A DNA stretch of 64,000 nt from JANNBN01 sp031430595. Its GTDB lineage: Bacteria > Actinomycetota > Acidimicrobiia > Acidimicrobiales > JANYDT01. Shown piece by piece: positions 59,001 through 64,000 of this stretch. A program made the translations under genes and the position numbers. Location: positions 56,109-120,108 of the forward strand of contig JANPBU010000024.1 of NCBI GenBank assembly GCA_031430595.1, read 5' to 3'. Each line of letters begins with the position of its first letter. The stretch's first letter is position 1. Below the pieces are notes generated by a model. It was not told where the DNA came from. It searched no databases and saw only the letters and a list, made by a program, of their open reading frames with translations.

Positions 59001-59854
59001 GCGAGCTCCTCCGTACCAAGAATGCGCGCATACAGAAGAACGCCCCCAAGGATGAGCAACATCAGTACAAATGACAAGGCGCTCATTTCAGGCCGAAAGT
59101 TTTCGCGCAGAAAATTCGTGGAAATGATGTTCCCGATCATCCGTTGACGATCACCTCCAAGAAGCTCAGCGTTGACAAAGTCACCAGACGAAGGAATGAA
59201 GGTCAATAACGAACCGGCGAACACGCCCGGAAGCGACAAGGGCAGCACGACTTTCGTAAACGTCTGTCGTCCGTTTGCATACAAATCGGGTGCGGCTTCC
59301 AGTAATCGCTTATCAATCTTGTCGAGTGACACGTAGATCGGAAGCACCATGAACGGCAAGAAGTTGTACAACAACGCACCGATCACCGCAGCATGAGTGT
59401 TCAAAATGGTGCCATCAGACGAAAGTAAACCGGTCCATCGCAAGAAGCCTGCGACTGGCCCCTCATCAAACAACAAAATCTTCCATGCGAGCGTACGAAT
59501 GAGGTAGGTCACAAAGAACGGTAGAACAACCGTTGCGAGGAGCAAGGTTTTCCACTTGCCGGCCTTCATCGAAATGAAATAGGCCAGCGGATACCCGAGC
59601 AACAACGCCAGCACAGTAGCTACGAACGCGTAGATAAACGTGCGAACAATGACGGTGCCGTTGTCAGAAAACACCGACGAGTAGTTTGAGAAACCTCCAT
59701 CTTTGAGGGACCCACGACCAAGCTCGACTAGCGGAAAAACAAAGAAAACAAACAGCCAAATGAGCCCAGGACCAAGAAGAACCCACGGCACCCAAGCTTT
59801 TGACGGCTGGAGCCCTTCCCCCTTTTCCTTGAGGCCCTTACTTCCCGCTGTCAT
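58997..59854 (-). CDS. potB: Spermidine/putrescine ABC transporter permease, PotB type
   Basis: About 285 residues from the ATG at 59854. The longer frame would overlap potD and has only a basic, non-conserved extension. It has LLLGYPLAYFIS, VVLPFFVTYLIRTLAWKILL (the PotB signature region), and the EAA loop LEAAPDLYANGRQTFTKVVLPLS. It forms the channel with PotC. Confidence 0.91.
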   Translation of the reverse strand: MTAGSKGLKEKGEGLQPSKAWVPWVLLGPGLIWLFVFFVFPLVELGRGSLKDGGFSNYSSVFSDNGTVIVRTFIYAFVATVLALLLGYPLAYFISMKAGKWKTLLLATVVLPFFVTYLIRTLAWKILLFDEGPVAGFLRWTGLLSSDGTILNTHAAVIGALLYNFLPFMVLPIYVSLDKIDKRLLEAAPDLYANGRQTFTKVVLPLSLPGVFAGSLLTFIPSSGDFVNAELLGGDRQRMIGNIISTNFLRENFRPEMSALSFVLMLLILGGVLLYARILGTEELA

Positions 59855-59868
59855 AAGTCGACCTTTGG

Positions 59869-61035
59869 CTACTGCTGGGTAGCTGCGACGAACGCTTCGT
59901 CGACCTTGTTTTGCTCGTCGTCGGTTAGGTCTCGCCATTCATACAGTGGCGTGCCGGCCGGCGGGTTTGTAAGCGAACTGGCTTTACCCGCCGCAGTCAT
60001 CGAGTCGGCGGCGCCCTTCACTGGAGACCCATAACTAATGGCTTCAAACAGCGGACCCGAGACGGTCGGGTCGTAGAGGTAGTTGATCCAGGCGGACGCT
60101 GTCTCGACATTCCCGCCCTTCGGAATGATCAGGGTGTCTGATGACAAGATGCCACCCTCGGTCGGAAGCACCCATTTCAAATCGGGTGTATCCGTTTGAA
60201 TACCGGCGACGTCACCTGACCATGCCATAGCTGCTGCAGTGTCACCGGCGCCCAAGTCTTCGATGTATCCGTTGCCAGTAATTTTGCGGAATTGGCCAGC
60301 ATCTCGAAGCTTCTTCAATTCCTCGCAAGCTCGAAGCATTTCTTCCAGTTTGGCGTCAGCTGGTTTGATGCCCATTGACAACAGCATGAAGCCGACCGCG
60401 TCGCGCATCTCCGACAGAATCGTAATTTTGCCGTTGAGCTCTGGTTTGAACAGGTCTTTGATACTCGTGATCTCGAACCCAACCTTGTCGGGGTAGTAGG
60501 CGATACCCGTCTGAATGATCGAATACGGCATGGACTTCGAACGCGTAGGGTCCCATGCCGGGCTCGCCATAGCGTCGATTAAATTCTTCTTGTTCGGAAC
60601 CAAGTCTGCCGGGATTTCCTCGACCCAACCATTTTTGATCCACTTTGAAGCCATCCAAGCGGTTGGCTGGGCAATGTCAAAGCCGATTCCTTTACCGGCC
60701 TTCAGGTCACCCTCAAACTTGGCCGTGAACGAAACATTGTCATCGATGGCGATTTTGTAATCAACATCGATACCGGTCGCCTTCATAAAGTTGACGATCG
60801 TGGCAGCTTCAAGCGGAGCCTGATCGTTTTCGATATAGAACGGCCATGCTGCGATGCTTACCTTTTTGCCGCTCTTGGCAGCGCCAGTCGACCCCGAACC
60901 GGAGGCACTATTGTCCGCCGAAGATGACGAACCGCCGCCGCATGCAGCCAGAAGCGCAGGGCCGCCAACACTGAGAAGAGCAGCTCGAATAAGAAAGGAA
61001 CGTCGGTCAAGACCGTTCGCAGGATGGTTAGACAT
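59869..61035 (-). CDS. potD: Polyamine-binding lipoprotein, PotD type
   Basis: A 388-residue family 1/PotD-like binding protein. The N-terminus combines a twin-arginine motif (RRSFLIRAA) with a lipobox (LLAAC, Cys32), so it is a Tat-exported lipoprotein. The mature domain has ISIAAWPFYIEND in place of the usual 'NWxxYI', then GIDVDYKIAIDDN and AMAWSGDVAGI. GAGGAG lies just before the ATG. It delivers spermidine/putrescine or a related amine to PotBC. Confidence 0.88.
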   Translation of the reverse strand: MSNHPANGLDRRSFLIRAALLSVGGPALLAACGGGSSSSADNSASGSGSTGAAKSGKKVSIAAWPFYIENDQAPLEAATIVNFMKATGIDVDYKIAIDDNVSFTAKFEGDLKAGKGIGFDIAQPTAWMASKWIKNGWVEEIPADLVPNKKNLIDAMASPAWDPTRSKSMPYSIIQTGIAYYPDKVGFEITSIKDLFKPELNGKITILSEMRDAVGFMLLSMGIKPADAKLEEMLRACEELKKLRDAGQFRKITGNGYIEDLGAGDTAAAMAWSGDVAGIQTDTPDLKWVLPTEGGILSSDTLIIPKGGNVETASAWINYLYDPTVSGPLFEAISYGSPVKGAADSMTAAGKASSLTNPPAGTPLYEWRDLTDDEQNKVDEAFVAATQQ

Positions 61036-61074
61036 GTAAAAAACTCCTCAGTTCACGAGGTAACGGGTGTGGTG

Positions 61075-61106
61075 GTGGTGATGCCGGTGGGTGGTGATGC
61101 CGGTGG
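61075..61106. repeat. Two tandem copies of a 16-bp unit between potA and potD
   Basis: GTGGTGATGCCGGTGG occurs twice in direct succession, immediately after the potA stop codon. The origin is probably slippage; no function is evident. Confidence 0.8.
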
Positions 61107-62246
61107 TTACAGCGATGCTTCAACCTGCTCTAAGTCGGTGCCCGTCGCACCGGCATAGGTAGTCACTTCAGGCATGATCCAGGCACTTCCAGAAGCCCAG
61201 CTCAGCCAAAGTCGTTCGCCAATTTTACAAGACAGCCCGTCGTCGGCCTCAAGATCGGCAACTAACTCGGTGCCATCTTCCGTCAGGACAATGACGTCAG
61301 AGGAAGCACCATGAAACACGATGTTACTGACGGTGGTCCACAGCCCAACACGCCCAGCGCGTTCGTTGTCGTCAAGTGAGATGCGTTCAGGACGCAACAT
61401 CACGGTTACCGTTTGGCCGACAGTAAAAACCCGACCGTTTCTGGGTGAACTCACCAATGCGCCCCCGGCGATCGCTGCCACCACTTCGTCGATACCGACG
61501 GAGATAACTTTCGCCGGAAGTAGGTTTGCTGAACCAATGAAGCCCGCCACGAAAATGGTGGATGGTTGGTTGTAAATTTCCTCGGGTGTTCCGATTTGCT
61601 CAACACGACCCTGGCTCATCACAGCGATCCGATCGCTCATCGTGAGTGCTTCTTCTTGGTCGTGGGTCACGAAGATAAAGGTGATGCCTACTTCACGCTG
61701 AATCCGTTTCAGTTCAAGTTGCATCGCTTTGCGCAATTTGAGATCAAGTGCAGCAAGCGGCTCATCAAGTAGCAAAGCGCTCGGCTTATTGACCAATGCC
61801 CGAGCAAGCGCAACTCGTTGTTGTTGACCGCCAGACATCTGCTGCGGTTTACGACTGCCGAAGTCGCCAAGGCGCACAATGTCAAGCATTTCTTGGGCCA
61901 ACTGACGGGCTTTCGCTTTGTCGACACCCTTATTTCGGGGGCCAAAGGCGACATTGTCGAGGACGGACATATGCGGAAACAATGAGTAGTTCTGGAACAC
62001 GGTATTGACGTCGCGCTCGTGCGCAGGCGTACCAGCAACTGGTGCGCCCGAAATGAAGACCTCACCATTATCTGGTTGCTCGAAGCCAGCGATCATTCGT
62101 AGACAGGTGGTTTTACCGCACCCCGACGGGCCAAGAAGAGCCAAAAATTCGCCGGGTGCAACGTCGATGGTCACCCCGTCGACTGCCGTCATGGAACCGA
62201 ACCGTTTCGTGACGGTAGCCAGCCGAACCGAACCGTTTGCACTCAT
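61107..62246 (-). CDS. potA: Spermidine/putrescine ABC transporter ATPase
   Basis: About 379 residues from the ATG at 62246; the frame is open for 54 codons upstream without homology, and an ATG at 62288 is an alternative. Walker A is GPSGCGKTT, the signature MSGGQQQRVALARAL, Walker B LLLDEPLAALD, with the switch His in VTHDQEEAL. The C-terminal TOBE domain (VMLRPERISLDD) is present. It heads the operon, followed by potD, potB and potC. Confidence 0.93.
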   Translation of the reverse strand: MSANGSVRLATVTKRFGSMTAVDGVTIDVAPGEFLALLGPSGCGKTTCLRMIAGFEQPDNGEVFISGAPVAGTPAHERDVNTVFQNYSLFPHMSVLDNVAFGPRNKGVDKAKARQLAQEMLDIVRLGDFGSRKPQQMSGGQQQRVALARALVNKPSALLLDEPLAALDLKLRKAMQLELKRIQREVGITFIFVTHDQEEALTMSDRIAVMSQGRVEQIGTPEEIYNQPSTIFVAGFIGSANLLPAKVISVGIDEVVAAIAGGALVSSPRNGRVFTVGQTVTVMLRPERISLDDNERAGRVGLWTTVSNIVFHGASSDVIVLTEDGTELVADLEADDGLSCKIGERLWLSWASGSAWIMPEVTTYAGATGTDLEQVEASL

Positions 62247-62561
62247 GAACAACGACCTGTGAGGTAAGAACGATGAACCATCAGTCATGAATTCTGGCAC
62301 ACCCGTTTGACCAGTAAACCGCGGTTCCCCAAGCCGAGTCGTTCGTGAGCGGTGGTGATCTAGCAGTGTTCTTGCCGTGACGTTGCCGTGACGTGCGCCG
62401 GGCTTCACAGCTCTGTGCCAGGTTTATCGGCCGAGCAACCTGGCACACAACCGATCAAGGCGGCACGCGTTCCGGCGTGCACGGAATTCAACAAACGGTC
62501 AACCCCGATATGCAGTGTCGAATGTAGTTTGAGTCGCAGAGTTACGCCGAATAAACAGTTG

Positions 62562-62596
<35 letters not shown>

Positions 62597-62733
62597 TGCC
62601 TCTCTCATAATTTCTGTGTGGTCTCCAAATGAGTCTCAAGAACACCATCGTGCTTCTCGACACGCAACACCCTGACATTCGGAAGACCAATCAACAACTC
62701 CAACATCGAGAACTCATCACCAGAAGCCATGCA

Positions 62734-62761
62734 CCAACAACCAACAACCAACAACCAACAA
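62734..62761. repeat. Four tandem CCAACAA heptamers
   Basis: Four exact direct copies of CCAACAA, with degenerate flanks. Noncoding by position; no function evident. Confidence 0.9.
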
Positions 62762-62861
62762 TCAAAAACATACCACCCCGCCACATCGCGAAGAGCTAGA
62801 AATGTTCCCAACAATCGAAACGGCGATCGGCGTAGTCCCCTTTGCCTTAAGACTCCACGAA

Positions 62862-63212
62862 TTATAGCTTTCGTGAGGCCACAAAAACAGATTCACAAAT
62901 CAAAAATGTGATGAACAAAGCTATCGATAGTCGAATGAAGCCCGTTGCAGCGTCGTTTGGGTCTTGACATGATCCGAAGACCGTAAATCTTAGGATCAGG
63001 GTAGAAGACACTGTCCCAGCTATCAACAAACTGATGACATTCGCACGACGTGGATGGAATCTCAGTACGAACAGCACGACAGCGCCGACCCCTGTGAAGA
63101 GGATCAACACAGGGACACTCGAACGGAAAGGAAGAAAGTGTGGCTCCGAGGAGCTACACACTACCGAGTGGAGTGCTGATGCCAGCTTGCCACTGGCATC
63201 GGACGCATTCAC
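62862..63212 (-). CDS. Small membrane protein coupled to the protease gene
   Basis: A 116-residue protein with three hydrophobic segments (about 33-52, 58-76 and 93-111) and short loops. The GTG start overlaps the protease stop by four bases (GTGA), so the two are translationally coupled. No known domain is recognised. It could be a partner, immunity or anchoring protein for the secreted protease. Confidence 0.55.
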   Translation of the reverse strand: MNASDASGKLASALHSVVCSSSEPHFLPFRSSVPVLILFTGVGAVVLFVLRFHPRRANVISLLIAGTVSSTLILRFTVFGSCQDPNDAATGFIRLSIALFITFLICESVFVASRKL

Positions 63213-64000
63213 AACAGCGAGACTCCTGACCCCACAAGTTGGTCATCCAACGCCAGGTAGTTACATGTTCCAAGAGCATCGAAAATTCCGCTACCGCCTT
63301 CGATGGTACCGGCTGGGACACTTTCCTGATACGGGCGAGGTTGCCATACCGGTCCGCCGCTGTCACCACTGCGACACGTCATGTAACTGGATCCTTCGGT
63401 GGTCCAAACGGTGATAGGGGAACCGTAAGCCGTGCCACTTATTGGGAAGTTTACTCTCTGAATTGTCCCACACCGTTGGGCGTTTGAGACAGATCCATAG
63501 TGACAGTAGTAGCCACCTTGGTAAATATGGGTCGGGTAGGCGGCCATATCTTCGTTGTACGCACCGTTGTAGACCAGCCAACTTGCCCCATTTGCCTGCA
63601 AGAACTGTCGATCTACGTAACCGCCGGCCACAATGCCAAAACTTCCGAATATCGGGTTACCCGATACTGAATTTAAAGGGCCACAGTGGGCGGCGGTGGT
63701 ATACAACCCAACTCCACTCAAGACAACTCCAAACCCCGTCGTGCATTTGGTGTTGACCGTGAAAAGCCACAAGTAACTCGTTGGGCGGATCGCCTGTTGC
63801 CCGCCCCGAGCCAATGCGGGAGGTCGAGACTCTGATCTCTTCACCTCTTCGTTTGGATCGACAACTTCTTCGTCTGTAACTTTAGCTATGGCGTCAACTA
63901 GGTCAGCCCGCTCAGATTTTTCCGATGAAGCTTTTCTTCCTTCAAAATAGTGGGCAGTAAACTGATCTTTCATGGGATCGTACGTGAAACCGATCAAACC
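63209..64000 (-). CDS. Trypsin-like serine protease (S1, streptogrisin-like), N-terminus beyond the window
   Basis: The frame is open to the window edge, so the signal peptide and part of any pro-region are missing. The visible 264 residues contain an acidic pro-like stretch and the chymotrypsin-fold domain. The catalytic His is in YTTAAHCG, the Asp probably in YNEDMAAY and the Ser in MTCRSGDSGGPVW. Paired cysteines (CTTGFG...AHC; YYCHYG...QRC; MTC...GTC) suggest disulfides and therefore secretion. It resembles bacterial S1E/alpha-lytic-type proteases. Function, e.g. in nutrition or envelope turnover, is unknown. Confidence 0.82.
   Translation of the reverse strand, partial: GLIGFTYDPMKDQFTAHYFEGRKASSEKSERADLVDAIAKVTDEEVVDPNEEVKRSESRPPALARGGQQAIRPTSYLWLFTVNTKCTTGFGVVLSGVGLYTTAAHCGPLNSVSGNPIFGSFGIVAGGYVDRQFLQANGASWLVYNGAYNEDMAAYPTHIYQGGYYCHYGSVSNAQRCGTIQRVNFPISGTAYGSPITVWTTEGSSYMTCRSGDSGGPVWQPRPYQESVPAGTIEGGSGIFDALGTCNYLALDDQLVGSGVSLL

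Overview
The window looks like chromosomal DNA of an actinobacterium, most probably an aquatic member of the Acidimicrobiia (Ilumatobacter/CL500-29-like). The reasons are the tpiA-to-secG neighbourhood, a green-type proton-pumping rhodopsin, a homologue of the mycothiol-dependent nitroreductase Rv2466c, GT87 and HEAT-repeat envelope genes, and moderate GC content. The lineage is inferred from gene content only.

Layout. 1-11192: the 3' end of tpiA, then two oligopeptide ABC transporter operons with secG between them, and a coupled alpha/beta hydrolase. 11189-13221: a GT87-type glycosyltransferase and a membrane protein. 13245-15745: a tRNA-Leu(GAG) gene whose 3' end is repeated 2.4 kb downstream, flanking a small island with an AbiE-type toxin-antitoxin pair whose toxin gene is frameshifted. 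15816-20133: a polytopic membrane protein, a GAF-GGDEF-EAL c-di-GMP enzyme and a tiny secreted peptide. 20320-25535: katG divergent from an OxyR-like regulator, a threonine dehydratase and unknown genes. 25790-35469: rhodopsin, a GNAT-AAA+ fusion, an MFS transporter, a QueF-like protein, a GcvT-like protein, a double-length aquaporin-like protein, a broken XRE regulator, and a sortase beside a possible substrate.

35515-49206 is the most interesting part: a probably LacI-controlled locus with two matching palindromic operators. It encodes a GH4 glycosidase, a sugar ABC transporter without its ATPase, a divergent PanB-like protein, three phytanoyl-CoA-dioxygenase-family proteins (one with HxG instead of HxD), a GH13 enzyme, a short-chain dehydrogenase, and a single protein that joins a MocD-like desaturase-fold oxygenase to a MocE-like Rieske ferredoxin. 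Together these suggest uptake, oxidative trimming (possibly O-demethylation) and hydrolysis of a decorated glycoside or cyclitol. I know of no described pathway with this combination.

49195-64000: a DUF3291-GNAT protein, a processive GT2 with a HEAT-repeat partner, a cold-shock protein, a lactate-dehydrogenase-like flavoenzyme, an enoyl-CoA hydratase, redox proteins (nitroreductase-like, Tpx), a LOG-family protein, a potADBC polyamine transporter operon, a stretch of simple repeats, and a trypsin-like protease cut off by the window edge.
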